Shown here: positions 25,525 to 34,557 of the stretch, in pieces
Layout of the letters: the number at the start of each line of letters is the position of its first letter
How positions within the stretch are numbered: the first letter of the stretch is position 1
Assembly: GCF_949287625.1 (NCBI RefSeq)
Contig: NZ_CASEGO010000014.1
Coordinates: forward strand, 1 to 34,644
Direction: 5' to 3'
From: an uncultured Brachyspira sp.
GTDB lineage: Bacteria > Spirochaetota > Brachyspiria > Brachyspirales > Brachyspiraceae
DNA length: 34,644 bases
Made by a program: the position numbers and the translations under genes
Notes under the pieces: model-generated
What the model was told of the DNA's origin: nothing
Seen by the model: only the letters and a program-made list of their open reading frames with translations
Databases searched by the model: none

Positions 25525-26088
25525 TTAAATAGTTTTAGATAATTGCTTTACAGTTTCAGGCAGTATTCTATGCTCTTCTACAAGTACTCTTTTTTGTAAG
25601 GTTTCAGGGGTATCATCTTCTTTTACAGGTACTTTAGCCTGCATTATTATATCGCCGCCGTCTATTACCTCTGTTACATAATGTACAGTACAGCCTGATT
25701 CTTTTTCTTTATTTTCAATAACAGCCTCATGCACATGTATGCCATACATTCCCTTTCCTCCATATTTTGGAAGAAGAGATGGGTGTATATTAATAATTTT
25801 TCCTTTCCATTTTTTTATAAAATTAGTATCTACTATTGATAAAAAACCTGCTAATACTACCAAATCTATATTATCAAGATGTTTATCTATAGTCTTAAAC
25901 AAATCATTTTTATGCATTTTTTTATCTATAATAACAGATGATATACCAAATCTTTTAGCTATACTAATACCTTTGCATTGTCTGTCAGCTATAACAATAT
26001 CAATTTGATAATCATCTTTATCCTGCATCTCTATTAGAGAAAGTAAATTACTTCCTCCGCCTGAAATTAAAACAGCTATTCTAAGCAT
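25525..26088 (-). CDS. purN: Phosphoribosylglycinamide formyltransferase
   Basis: A 187-residue GAR transformylase, which moves a formyl group from 10-formyl-tetrahydrofolate to GAR in the third step of purine synthesis. The phosphate-binding loop is ISGGGSNL (8-15). The catalytic triad is Asn100 and His102 in IINIHPSLLPKYGG, and Asp143 in TEVIDGGDII. Length is typical. It overlaps the end of purM by 13 bases and is translated after it in the same operon, the usual purM-purN pairing. Confidence 0.93.
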   Translation of the reverse strand: MLRIAVLISGGGSNLLSLIEMQDKDDYQIDIVIADRQCKGISIAKRFGISSVIIDKKMHKNDLFKTIDKHLDNIDLVVLAGFLSIVDTNFIKKWKGKIINIHPSLLPKYGGKGMYGIHVHEAVIENKEKESGCTVHYVTEVIDGGDIIMQAKVPVKEDDTPETLQKRVLVEEHRILPETVKQLSKTI

Positions 26089-27089
26089 ATTCCGCTCTTA
26101 CCCTCATCTTCATTTTTTGCAATATAACCAATATCATAAGCCTCTTCATTCATAGCCTCTAAATCTCTTATAATATTATCTTTATCATCTTTGGACGCTA
26201 TTATAACGAAGCCTATACCCATATTAAAAGTATTATACATCTCTTCTTCTTTTATGTTTCCAAGATACCTTATATAATTAAATATGTTAGGGGTTTGAAA
26301 ACTATCTTTTTTAATAACTGCTTTATATCCTTTAGCAATAGCACGCGGAACATTTTCTATTAATCCTCCTCCTGTAATATGTGCCATTCCTTTTATATTG
26401 TATTTTTCTAATAGAGGAAGAACTTTCTTCACATATATTTTAGTAGGAACTAAAAGAGTCTCACCTATTTTTTCACCTTCAAATACGGCATTATAATCGC
26501 GTACAAGTTTTCTTATAAGAGAAAATCCATTGCTGTGAAAACCAGAAGAAGAAATACCTATAACAGCATCGTCTTCAGAAATATTAGATCCGTCTATAAT
26601 TTTATCTTTTTCAACAACACCTACACAGAAACCAGCAATATCATAATCCCCGTCTTTATAAAACCCCGGCATCTCAGCAGTCTCTCCGCCTATTAAAGCA
26701 GCACCAGCCTCATAACAGCCGTCAGCAATACCTTTTACTATTAAACTAGCAGTTTCTCCATTTAATTTACCGCATGCTAGATAATCCAAAAAGAAAATAG
26801 GTTTAGCTCCATGACAAAGTACATCATTAACACACATAGCAACAGCATCTATGCCTACTGTATCATACTTTTTCATAGAAAATGCTATTTCAAGTTTTGT
26901 GCCTACTCCGTCAGTTCCAGATACTAATACTGGATTATTATATTTACCAAGCTCATACATAGCACCAAAACTTCCTATAGTATTAAGTACATTTGAATGC
27001 ATAGTTTTGGCAACTACTTCTTTCATAAGAGAGACAGCCTTATAGCCCTCTTCTCTATTAACTCCGCTGTCTGCATAAGAAATACTCAT
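26076..27089 (-). CDS. purM: Phosphoribosylformylglycinamidine cyclo-ligase (AIR synthetase)
   Basis: A 337-residue PurM that closes the imidazole ring of FGAM with ATP to make AIR, the fifth step of purine synthesis, in the cytosol as a dimer. Family marks are ISYADSGVNREEGYKAV at the start, VSGTDGVGTKLEIAF, GAALIGGETAEMPGFY, GISSSGFHSNGFSLIR and MAHITGGGLIENVPR. An AAGGGA ribosome site precedes the ATG. It heads a two-gene operon with purN; no other purine gene is in the window. Confidence 0.94.
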   Translation of the reverse strand: MSISYADSGVNREEGYKAVSLMKEVVAKTMHSNVLNTIGSFGAMYELGKYNNPVLVSGTDGVGTKLEIAFSMKKYDTVGIDAVAMCVNDVLCHGAKPIFFLDYLACGKLNGETASLIVKGIADGCYEAGAALIGGETAEMPGFYKDGDYDIAGFCVGVVEKDKIIDGSNISEDDAVIGISSSGFHSNGFSLIRKLVRDYNAVFEGEKIGETLLVPTKIYVKKVLPLLEKYNIKGMAHITGGGLIENVPRAIAKGYKAVIKKDSFQTPNIFNYIRYLGNIKEEEMYNTFNMGIGFVIIASKDDKDNIIRDLEAMNEEAYDIGYIAKNEDEGKSGICLE

Positions 27090-27143
27090 AAATAATTCCC
27101 TTAATTTTTAAGATTATTTTTTATTGATGAATAAGATTGATAT

Positions 27144-27171
27144 AGTATACCAATATTTTTTTTATTTACAA
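27144..27171 (-). promoter_or_regulatory. Sigma-70-like promoter for purM-purN
   Basis: On the minus strand, TTGTAA (27166-27171), 16-base spacer, TATACT (27144-27149), about 55 bases before the purM start. I see no purine riboswitch or PurR-like palindrome in the short leader. Confidence 0.5.
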
Positions 27172-27196
27172 GAATAATTTTTTTATTTATAAAAAA

Positions 27197-27228
27197 AATA
27201 GGTATAGAAATAAAAATCTATACCTATT
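27197..27228 (-). terminator. Intrinsic terminator of the outer-membrane protein operon
   Basis: AATAGGTATAGA (27197-27208) and TCTATACCTATT (27217-27228) form a perfect 12-base-pair stem with an 8-base loop. A T run follows on the minus strand (complement of the A run at 27191-27196). It ends the operon 27252-29412 and insulates purM. Confidence 0.85.
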
Positions 27229-27251
27229 AAAAGCCATATTAATATATATTA

Positions 27252-27929
27252 TTAAAATGCTACACCTACAGCAAGTCTTGGAAGAGGAACAAATCTTATA
27301 CCATGTGTAAAAGAATATCCGAAATCTAATATAGATATATCTATAAAAGGACGTACAGGCCAATTAGCCCCCATTTTTGTAAACATATCTATCTTAAATC
27401 CCATCTCTCCAGAGATATAAAAATTAGCTATAGCACTTTTCTGTTCTTTACCAGCAGAATAATCCCTTCCATTAACTGCTAATATTGTCATACCAACTTT
27501 AGGAAGAAGGAAAAATCCATTGTCTTTATCTCTTTTATTGAAATAAAATCTTACCCCAATAGAAGCAGGTATAGCCACAACATCAGCATTATAGAACTTT
27601 TCATAATTACTTGTTCCGTTAATAGTTTTTACTCCATTGTAATAACCGCTGAAAGAGTATATACCGAAAGTTGCATCTATTGCCTGTTTAGGTAAATATC
27701 TGTAATTGTATGTAAACCTTATACCAAATCCGCCTTTAAATAACTTTTCAGCAGCACCGTTTTTAGGCTGAAATATTAGATTGGCAACACCAGGTAAAGT
27801 TACAGCCGAAAATATAGTAGTACCGAAATCTATACCAACAGCATGCTTTACATTTTCATAACTTGCAGCATAAATGACAGTATTAAAGGATAATATTAAA
27901 GCAAATATAAATATTATAATTTTTTTCAT
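27252..27929 (-). CDS. Outer-membrane beta-barrel-like protein (third gene of operon)
   Basis: A 225-residue exported protein: signal peptide MKKIIIFIFALILSFNTVIYA, then a mature part of alternating short strands and turns that ends in Phe (AVGVAF), a common outer-membrane insertion signal. Motifs such as GIRFTYNYRYLP and GVRFYFNKRDKDNGFF have the amphipathic pattern of a small barrel. It shares style and phrases with the upstream gene product (GVRFY, FYISGEMGFKIDMFTK... against VYISYEIGWNIELFPTK), so the two are paralogues. The start is 13 bases after the upstream stop. No known family is recognised. Confidence 0.72.
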   Translation of the reverse strand: MKKIIIFIFALILSFNTVIYAASYENVKHAVGIDFGTTIFSAVTLPGVANLIFQPKNGAAEKLFKGGFGIRFTYNYRYLPKQAIDATFGIYSFSGYYNGVKTINGTSNYEKFYNADVVAIPASIGVRFYFNKRDKDNGFFLLPKVGMTILAVNGRDYSAGKEQKSAIANFYISGEMGFKIDMFTKMGANWPVRPFIDISILDFGYSFTHGIRFVPLPRLAVGVAF

Positions 27930-27942
27930 AATCTAACATCCA

Positions 27943-28851
27943 TTAAAATCTTATACTAACGCCTATTCTAGGGAATAAACCTATTCTTAAATTAGAAATT
28001 ATTTGAGCCCAGCCAGGAATACTTTCCCAAGCAGGTAAAGGTAATTGAACAAAACCTGCTGTTAAAACACCTAAATTTCCCTGTACTGCACTATATAAAT
28101 TTCCAGTCCAAGGTCTTACATAATAACCTATTTCTAAAAGCCCTATATCAAGCATAGGTTTAACTCTCCATTCCTTAGTAGGAAATAATTCTATATTCCA
28201 GCCAATCTCATAAGAAATATAAACAGCCGCATCAGATACTGACTGACTAGTTTTTATACCAGTTAAGCCATTTTCTGTTTCTATAGTATAGAAAAATGCA
28301 TCTATTCCTAAACGAAATGCATTATAAAACTGTCTTTTCTTACCATAAAATCTAACACCGAATGTAGCAGGCATAAATACAAATGAAGATTTGAATTTAG
28401 TATCAGAAGCAATTACAGCGGCATACTCTCCCTGACCCATAGTATCTAAAAGTTTGCCTGCATTTTCTTTACTTATATTAAGTGAATATGTACTGCCGTA
28501 AATACCTATTCCAGCCTCAAGAGCTATTTGATTATGTACAAATAAGGAATAAGTAACTGAAGGCAAAAACCAAGATGTACCTTTAGCTTCCGCATAATTA
28601 AGATAATCACCCATTGTACCAAAATTCACGCCCAAAAAACCTGCTATATGCTTTACATGAGTAAATATTGTATTAACGAGCATAGGAGAAAATACAGATA
28701 CCCCAGGGTTAAAATTAAGACTTATCATCTGTCTTCCTTTAATCCAGCTGTAATCCTCTCCTGTAACTTCTGTAGACAATGGCAGTCCTTTAGCAAATAC
28801 AATATTTGACAAACATAATAAAATAAATAATATTATTAAACTCTTTTTCAT
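27943..28851 (-). CDS. Outer-membrane beta-barrel-like protein (second gene of operon)
   Basis: A 302-residue exported protein with signal peptide (MKKSLIILFILLCLSNIVFA) and a mature region rich in Gly, Tyr and Phe, ending IGVSIRF with a terminal Phe as in barrel proteins. GVRFYGKKRQFYNAFRLGID and VYISYEIGWNIELFPTKEW align with the third gene's GVRFYFNKRDKDNGFF and FYISGEMGFKIDMFTK, so they are related. I prefer ATG 28851, with GAG eight bases upstream, over the GTG at 28860. The gene lies 15 bases after the lipoprotein stop, so the three genes form one operon. Function unknown; a surface or porin role is inferred only from topology. Confidence 0.72.
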   Translation of the reverse strand: MKKSLIILFILLCLSNIVFAKGLPLSTEVTGEDYSWIKGRQMISLNFNPGVSVFSPMLVNTIFTHVKHIAGFLGVNFGTMGDYLNYAEAKGTSWFLPSVTYSLFVHNQIALEAGIGIYGSTYSLNISKENAGKLLDTMGQGEYAAVIASDTKFKSSFVFMPATFGVRFYGKKRQFYNAFRLGIDAFFYTIETENGLTGIKTSQSVSDAAVYISYEIGWNIELFPTKEWRVKPMLDIGLLEIGYYVRPWTGNLYSAVQGNLGVLTAGFVQLPLPAWESIPGWAQIISNLRIGLFPRIGVSIRF

Positions 28852-28866
28852 AATTAACACTCTTAA

Positions 28867-29412
28867 TTAATTTATAATATCTCCATCTTTAAATCCGCCT
28901 GAAGATGCTGTTAGTATATTTTTTATCTCTTCATATTTTTCAGGCGGAAGATTAGTACCTGCAAGTATTTCATCAGCATTGCTTAAATCGATATTTTCAG
29001 CACCATTTTGCATAACGGTATTAACCAAATTACCAATAACAGCCTCTCCTCCTTCATCATCTAATACATCTAATATGGCATCAACTGCTTTTTTACCTTC
29101 CTGATTAAGAGTAACCACAGCAAGGTCAGGTCCCATAGGTACAGTTAATATATAATCGCTTGAACCATCATCTTTTTTGTATACTCCGCCTATACCAAGA
29201 ACAGGACTGTCAAATGTATAATTTCCATCATACCCGTTATTTCCTGTTATTGTAAGAGTATTTCCATCTGCTTTGGCATTCTGCCAATCTCCAGACTGCA
29301 TCTTTGATAAAACCAAATCTGAACCTGGTTTTGTTACTGTTATGCCTGTATTTTTCGTGCATGAAATAATAGACATAACTAATAATGAAATAGTTAATAA
29401 ATATACTTTCAT
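28867..29412 (-). CDS. Lipoprotein, first gene of outer-membrane protein operon
   Basis: A 181-residue lipoprotein: signal peptide with lipobox (VMSIISC, Cys18). The mature part has a beta-rich domain with Gly/Asp-rich turns (GNNGYDGNYTFDS, GVYKKDDGSSDYIL) and an acidic C-terminal half (AVDAILDVLDDEGGEA, NIDLSNADEIL). A GGAAA ribosome site precedes the ATG. It leads two paralogous barrel-like proteins, so a surface complex of lipoprotein and barrels is plausible. I do not recognise a family. Confidence 0.7.
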   Translation of the reverse strand: MKVYLLTISLLVMSIISCTKNTGITVTKPGSDLVLSKMQSGDWQNAKADGNTLTITGNNGYDGNYTFDSPVLGIGGVYKKDDGSSDYILTVPMGPDLAVVTLNQEGKKAVDAILDVLDDEGGEAVIGNLVNTVMQNGAENIDLSNADEILAGTNLPPEKYEEIKNILTASSGGFKDGDIIN

Positions 29413-29449
29413 TTTAGATTTCCTAAATTATGTATTTTTCATGTTTATT

Positions 29450-29478
29450 GTTATATCATATAAAAAATAAATAAGCAA
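29450..29478 (-). promoter_or_regulatory. Possible sigma-70-like promoter for lipoprotein/barrel operon
   Basis: On the minus strand, TTGCTT (29473-29478), 17-base spacer, TATAAC (29450-29455), about 38 bases before the start. The stretch up to 29650 is AT-rich and shows no gene. Confidence 0.35.
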
Positions 29479-29650
29479 TAATAAAAAATAAATATTTACA
29501 TATTTTACATTATTTTAATGATAACTTATATTGTTTTTACAGTTTTATCACACATTTTATACATAATATTGAGATATTATATTTTAATATCATTTTTATA
29601 TTTTATATGCATAAAACTATTATATTGAATAAATTAAAAGAAAATAAAAA

Positions 29651-29681
29651 AAGCAATGAATTTTATATAAATTCATTGCTT
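29651..29681 (-). terminator. Intrinsic terminator of infB
   Basis: AAGCAATGAAT (29651-29661) pairs perfectly with ATTCATTGCTT (29671-29681) and the stem can extend by T-A pairs into the loop. On the minus strand a T-rich run follows (complement of A-rich 29641-29650). It lies 30 bases after the infB stop. Confidence 0.85.
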
Positions 29682-29710
29682 ATATAATTATTAAATACAC
29701 AAAAAATATA

Positions 29711-32047
29711 TTATAAATCCTGTGCTATCTCTTCAATTTTAAATATTTCAAGTATATCGCCTTTTTTGATATCGTTAAAGTTTTCTATAGAAGCACCGCA
29801 TTCATAACCAGTAGCAACTTCTTTAACATCGTCTTTTACACGTCTCAAACTAGAAATCTTACTTGTGTATATAAGTACATTATCACGCATAACTCTTACA
29901 CTAGTATTTCTCTCTATTTTACCGCTAGTAACATAACAGCCCGCAATAGTACCAACTTTAGGAACATGGAATACATCTCTAACTTCAACAGTACCAATAT
30001 CAACTTCTTTTTTGATTCTTTCAAGAGAACCTTTCATAGCATTTTGAATAGCCTCTATTGCCTCATAAATAATGTCATATCTTTCTATAGGTATTCCTAA
30101 TTTTTCAGCAAGCTCTCTGGCTTTAGCAGAAGGACGTACTCTATAAGCAATAATAATAGCATTAGAAGCATGAGCCAAGTTTACATCGCTTTCAGTAACG
30201 GCACCTGATGCACTATATATTGAAACAAAACGTATTTTATCACTTTGTATTTTATTAAGAGCATCTCTCAAAGCCTCAGCACTTCCCTGAACATCTGCCT
30301 TTATAATAACCTTAAACTCTTTCATAGCATCAGAAGCTATTTTTTCATAAAGGTTTTCTAAAGTAACTTTAACATTAGCTTTCAAAGCCTCCTGCTGTTT
30401 TAACTGAACTCTCTTATCAGCTATAGCTTTAGCTTCTTTTTCATCAAGCATAACATTAAATGATTCTCCAGCTTCAGGAGTTTTTTCAAATCCTAGAACC
30501 TCAACAGGAGTAGAAGGTAAAGCCTTTGTAACTCTCTGACCCAAATCATTAACCATAGCCCTAACTTTACCAACTGAAAGCCCGCATACAAAATAGTCTC
30601 CGATTTTTAGAGTTCCGTTTTGTACAAGTACAGTACCAACAGGTCCTCTTCCTTGGTCAAGTGAGGCTTCAAGAACTATACCTATAGCTTCTCTGTTAGG
30701 ATTAGCCTTTAATTCAAGCATTTCAGCCTGAAGTATAATAGCTTCTAATAATTCATTGATACCCTGTTTGGTTAAAGCACTAACACCTATATATTGAGTA
30801 TCTCCTCCCCATTCTTCTGGGGTAAGTCCGTATTCAGATAAGGCTGCTTTTACTTTATCCATAGAAGCATTAGGCAGATCCATTTTATTAACAGCAACTA
30901 TTATAGGTACATTAGCTTCTTTAGCATGATTTAAGGCTTCTATAGTTTGCGGCATAACTCCGTCATCAGAAGCAACAACAAGTATTACTATATCTGTACT
31001 TTTAGCTCCTCTAGCTCTCATCATAGTAAATGCTGCGTGCCCAGGTGTATCAATAAAAGCTATTTCACCGCTAGGTATTTTTACTTTATAAGCACCAATA
31101 TTTTGAGTAATTCCGCCGCTTTCTTTTGAAGTAATATTACTATGTCTTATAGCATCAAGAAGAGAAGTTTTACCATGGTCAACATGCCCCATAATTGTTA
31201 CTACTGGAGGACGAGGTTTTAAATCTTCTTCTTTATCTGCTTTTACTTCAATAGTAGCCTCTTCCTGTAAAGATACAACATTAACTTTACAGCCGAAATC
31301 ATCAGCTATAATTGTAGCAGTGTCTGAATCTATTATATCATTAACTCTAGCCATAGTACCCATACCCATAAGTTTGGATATGATATCAGAGGCTCTTAAA
31401 TTCATTTTTTTAGCCAAATCACCTACAGTAATTGTTTCCATTATGCTGATTTCTTTTTCAACACTGGCAAGTCTTTGTTCCTGCTGACGTTTTTTAGCCT
31501 GCATTTTATTAAAGATTTTATTTTCCTGTCTTTGAGCTGCTTCTGCTTTAGAATCTTTCTGAGAAGATTTTTTATCGTATTCTTTCTCTTTTTTTTCGTA
31601 ATCTCTTTTCTTATTTTCTTTTTTGTTATCTTTCTTGAAAGAAGATACATCATCTGCAGGAGGAGTAATTTGCTGTAATTTATTATCTTTATTTTCTCTA
31701 TTATTATTAAAACCTTTATGTTCTCTGCCGCCATGAGAATAATTCTTATTTTTATTTTCTCTATTATCCCTATTATCTCTGCTATTGGAATCTTTGTTAA
31801 AGTTTTTAGCAGCATTTTCAGAATTATTATCCTGTTTTTGAGCTTCCTGTTTATCGGCTTTATTATGTATTATAATTTTCTTTTTAACTATAACTTTTTT
31901 AACCTTTTTCACAGCTGCAGTTGCCTGACTATCATCATTATTACTGCTGTTATTATTAGCTTTTTTAACAATAATTTTAGGCTTATTATCAGCTTGCGAG
32001 CTTTCTTGATTTAAATTTTTTTCATTATTCTCATTTTTTTGAGACAT
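29711..32047 (-). CDS. infB: Translation initiation factor IF-2
   Basis: A 778-residue IF-2, the GTPase that brings initiator fMet-tRNA to the 30S subunit and promotes subunit joining. Residues 1-200 are low-complexity, very rich in Lys, Asn, Asp, Gln and Glu, with DNRDNRENKNKN-type runs. An IF2_N domain follows (TVGDLAKKMNLRASDIISKL, about 207-226). The G domain has G1 GHVDHGKT (287-294), G3 DTPGH (333-337) and G4 NKMD (387-390). The C-terminal domains include GRGPVGTVLVQNGTLKIGD and the tRNA-binding end (VRVMRDNVLIY). The usual nusA/rbfA neighbours are absent; it follows a lipoprotein gene by 29 bases instead. Confidence 0.97.
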   Translation of the reverse strand: MSQKNENNEKNLNQESSQADNKPKIIVKKANNNSSNNDDSQATAAVKKVKKVIVKKKIIIHNKADKQEAQKQDNNSENAAKNFNKDSNSRDNRDNRENKNKNYSHGGREHKGFNNNRENKDNKLQQITPPADDVSSFKKDNKKENKKRDYEKKEKEYDKKSSQKDSKAEAAQRQENKIFNKMQAKKRQQEQRLASVEKEISIMETITVGDLAKKMNLRASDIISKLMGMGTMARVNDIIDSDTATIIADDFGCKVNVVSLQEEATIEVKADKEEDLKPRPPVVTIMGHVDHGKTSLLDAIRHSNITSKESGGITQNIGAYKVKIPSGEIAFIDTPGHAAFTMMRARGAKSTDIVILVVASDDGVMPQTIEALNHAKEANVPIIVAVNKMDLPNASMDKVKAALSEYGLTPEEWGGDTQYIGVSALTKQGINELLEAIILQAEMLELKANPNREAIGIVLEASLDQGRGPVGTVLVQNGTLKIGDYFVCGLSVGKVRAMVNDLGQRVTKALPSTPVEVLGFEKTPEAGESFNVMLDEKEAKAIADKRVQLKQQEALKANVKVTLENLYEKIASDAMKEFKVIIKADVQGSAEALRDALNKIQSDKIRFVSIYSASGAVTESDVNLAHASNAIIIAYRVRPSAKARELAEKLGIPIERYDIIYEAIEAIQNAMKGSLERIKKEVDIGTVEVRDVFHVPKVGTIAGCYVTSGKIERNTSVRVMRDNVLIYTSKISSLRRVKDDVKEVATGYECGASIENFNDIKKGDILEIFKIEEIAQDL

Positions 32048-32076
32048 TATTTTCCTTTCCCATTTATATTTAGATT

Positions 32077-32826
32077 TTAATTATTTGTTCTTGGCAATAA
32101 ATCATTACTTTGAGGCATTATAGAAGTATTTGTTGAATTAGGAGCTCCTATTTGAGGAGGAAGTATGCTTGCTTCGCCCAAAACAGCTGTATTTCTTTCT
32201 ATTACAGCTTTATCTTTTAAATCCTGTATATCCCTTTGGACTAATTGTTCTGCATAAGCATTTTTGTATAATTGAGCTATATAAGGAGCTGTTTCTGTAT
32301 TATATTCTGTTATGCCATACATTTGAGTTAATTGCTGTTTAGTTTGTTCAAAGAAAGCCTGAGCCTGTTCCTGAGTTGGATCTGGTATATTTTTAGCTGC
32401 ATCAGCAATAAGTTTAGTTAAATAATACTGAAACTTAACATTTCTTACGGAAAGGTTTATAAAATCTTTAGCTTCCTGAGTATCAAAGAATTTTTCTTCT
32501 TCAGCTTTTTTAAATAATAAAACAGTATTTATTAATTGGTCTGCATACATTTGTTTAGTAGCTGCATCATTAGCATATAAAGCTATTTGATCTGCTGTAG
32601 CTCCTTGAAGCACCAAAGCTGCTTCTAAATCTTTATTGAAGTTAGTTTGATTTACTGTGAAATCATCTATTTTTAATACCCAATCGCCTTCTCCGCCTTT
32701 TAGATAGGCTATAGAATCAGATGAGGAAGAACTGCTGCTGCTTCCATTTCCCTGATTTTGAGAGCAGGCTATTATAGGTAATGCTGTTAATATTAATAAT
32801 AGTTTTCTTAAGTTTTTTAAACTCAT
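32077..32826 (-). CDS. Lipoprotein with SurA_N-like domain
   Basis: A 249-residue lipoprotein: lipobox PIIAC (Cys21), an eight-Ser linker (GNGSSSSSSSSDS), then a helical domain. WVLKIDDFTVNQTNFNKDLEAAL followed by QMYADQLINTVLLFKKAEEE resembles the N-terminal chaperone domain of SurA/PrsA-type foldases. FEQTKQQLTQMYG and AEQLVQRDIQDLKDKAVIE continue that pattern. No PPIase (parvulin) domain is visible, and the C-terminus is a Pro/Asn/Ser-rich tail. A periplasmic folding aid is therefore the best guess, with moderate certainty. A GGAG ribosome site precedes the ATG. It lies 29 bases before infB and is probably co-transcribed with it. Confidence 0.7.
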   Translation of the reverse strand: MSLKNLRKLLLILTALPIIACSQNQGNGSSSSSSSSDSIAYLKGGEGDWVLKIDDFTVNQTNFNKDLEAALVLQGATADQIALYANDAATKQMYADQLINTVLLFKKAEEEKFFDTQEAKDFINLSVRNVKFQYYLTKLIADAAKNIPDPTQEQAQAFFEQTKQQLTQMYGITEYNTETAPYIAQLYKNAYAEQLVQRDIQDLKDKAVIERNTAVLGEASILPPQIGAPNSTNTSIMPQSNDLLPRTNN

Positions 32827-32871
32827 AAAATTATACTCCTTAAAAAATAAAAAACAGTTTATTAGTTGTAT

Positions 32872-32899
32872 AGTGTATCATATATAAATTTTTATGCAA
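32872..32899 (-). promoter_or_regulatory. Possible promoter for lipoprotein-infB
   Basis: On the minus strand, TTGCAT (32894-32899), 16-base spacer, TACACT (32872-32877), in the 142-base gap after the cyclase-domain gene. Both hexamers match only four of six consensus bases. Confidence 0.3.
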
Positions 32900-32968
32900 G
32901 TAAAAACAAATAAATTTTTACATAGATAAATAAAAATAAATTATGCTCATTTACAAATTATTTTTTAT

Positions 32969-34462
32969 TTATTTCTTTCCAGAATACATGCTTATTACTA
33001 AATTCGGCAGTTCTTTTTCTAATATTCCATACCAAATAGATTTTCTTCTTTTTAAGGTTTTGCTGCTCATAGCATAATTCATAAGTTTATTATAAGTTTC
33101 ATTTGCCTTTTGAACATTTTGAAATATAGGTATATGATTAGCTGGAAATATCTCAGATATATTAGCTTCTATATCTTTTTTTATAACAACATCGTATATA
33201 GGCAAAACTTTCTCGTATCCTGCACAAATACTTTCGGCATATTCCAAAACCATTTTATCAAAATTCGGTATAGTTTTTAATAATCTTATTATCAAAGCAA
33301 AAGTATCTATAGCCTCTTTATAATTTTCTTTAACAACATATGCTCCATTAGCTTTATCACATAAATCGCATATAGTATTATTAGTATAGCTTGATATATA
33401 TTCATTAACATGCTCATCTATTTGGAAAGGAGGCATTGATTTTGCAACTTTTGATATAAGATCCAAAACAGATGTAAACATTCTCTGTTTCCACAAATTG
33501 CCCTTAACACTTTTAATAAGCTCTTCCATCTCATTGAAAAATGATTCTTTATATTTTTCATCTGGATTAAATATAGCTTCTACTATAGGTATTTCTGTAC
33601 CTTTAAATGATATCATGCCGTTATCATAAAAAGAGATAATATTCTTTTCAAAAATTTCGCTTTTGACTTTGCTGTTTTCTTTTAAGAAGTTGAACTGTAA
33701 ATTTTTAGTTACTATTACTTTATTTTCTTTAGGTGCTAAAGTATTGGCTCTTGCCTGCATTCTTGCTGCATTATTAATTAAAAAACCTGATAAATCTCCG
33801 TCTTCTGTAATTATTAATGAGCTATTAGTATTGCCGCCTGATATTCCTGCACTTATTTTAAATTCTGGAAGACCTGATGTATCAACACTAGGATATTCAT
33901 TTAATAATCTTTTCTTACTTAATACTCCTATAATTGCTATAGTGGCACTTAAAGCGTCAGTGGCAGTTGGGCATACCATAATAATTTCATCACCCTGCTT
34001 TCTGTGCGATATAACATTATAAAATTTTGTAACCTCGCTTACCTTATTTTGCATCAAATCATCTAAAGCATGAAGTTTGGATAGATTATTTTTATTCTCT
34101 TCGCAGAACTTTGTATAACCATGTATATCAAGCATTGCTATATAAACGTCGGCTATTGACAAACTTAATTTTAAATCGCCTGCAAAACTGTATTTCGGAT
34201 TTTCACTTACAAACTGAGACCATAGTTTAGGATATGATTCTTTATCAAGATTATTAAAAAAGCCCCAATTAATTTTACGTATAATGTCAAATAAAGCTTT
34301 TAATATCGCTTTATGATCATGAACTTTTTCAAAATTAATGTTTTTGGCATAAGTAAAGATTTCTGAAAAGTTTTTTATATCTCCAGAAATTATCTTTTCT
34401 GTAAGAAATGCGTATAATTCATATTTAGAAGTGGATTGCGTATATTCCTCTATTTTATTCAC
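32969..34462 (-). CDS. Class III adenylate/guanylate cyclase-domain protein
   Basis: A 497-residue soluble protein. After an N-terminal helical part (1-100), a class III nucleotidyl cyclase domain spans about 105-290. AMLDIHGYTKF supplies the first metal-binding Asp112 and HRKQGDEI the second, Asp158, with R154/K155 where the substrate-binding Lys is expected. SAGISGG and FLINNAARMQARA hold the transition-state Asn231 and Arg234. The basic residues sit one position off the usual spacing, so activity and substrate (ATP or GTP) are uncertain. The C-terminal 200 residues are helical, with CDLC (C-x2-C), and unassigned. There are no membrane segments, unlike many spirochaete cyclases. It starts with GTG, chosen because AGAGGA lies six bases upstream. 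Confidence 0.8.
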   Translation of the reverse strand: MNKIEEYTQSTSKYELYAFLTEKIISGDIKNFSEIFTYAKNINFEKVHDHKAILKALFDIIRKINWGFFNNLDKESYPKLWSQFVSENPKYSFAGDLKLSLSIADVYIAMLDIHGYTKFCEENKNNLSKLHALDDLMQNKVSEVTKFYNVISHRKQGDEIIMVCPTATDALSATIAIIGVLSKKRLLNEYPSVDTSGLPEFKISAGISGGNTNSSLIITEDGDLSGFLINNAARMQARANTLAPKENKVIVTKNLQFNFLKENSKVKSEIFEKNIISFYDNGMISFKGTEIPIVEAIFNPDEKYKESFFNEMEELIKSVKGNLWKQRMFTSVLDLISKVAKSMPPFQIDEHVNEYISSYTNNTICDLCDKANGAYVVKENYKEAIDTFALIIRLLKTIPNFDKMVLEYAESICAGYEKVLPIYDVVIKKDIEANISEIFPANHIPIFQNVQKANETYNKLMNYAMSSKTLKRRKSIWYGILEKELPNLVISMYSGKK

Positions 34463-34557
34463 TTTTTTCCTCTTACCTTATTTTTAAAAAAGATGTAATT
34501 ATTACTTTAACTTATAAATAAAAAAAATCAATACTAATAATGAATTTATTTGTTTAA

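Noticed and set aside
31441..31815. 124-codon frame antisense or out of frame within infB
   Set aside because: It is a shadow of the Lys/Asn-rich N-terminal region of IF-2, whose low complexity keeps other frames open.
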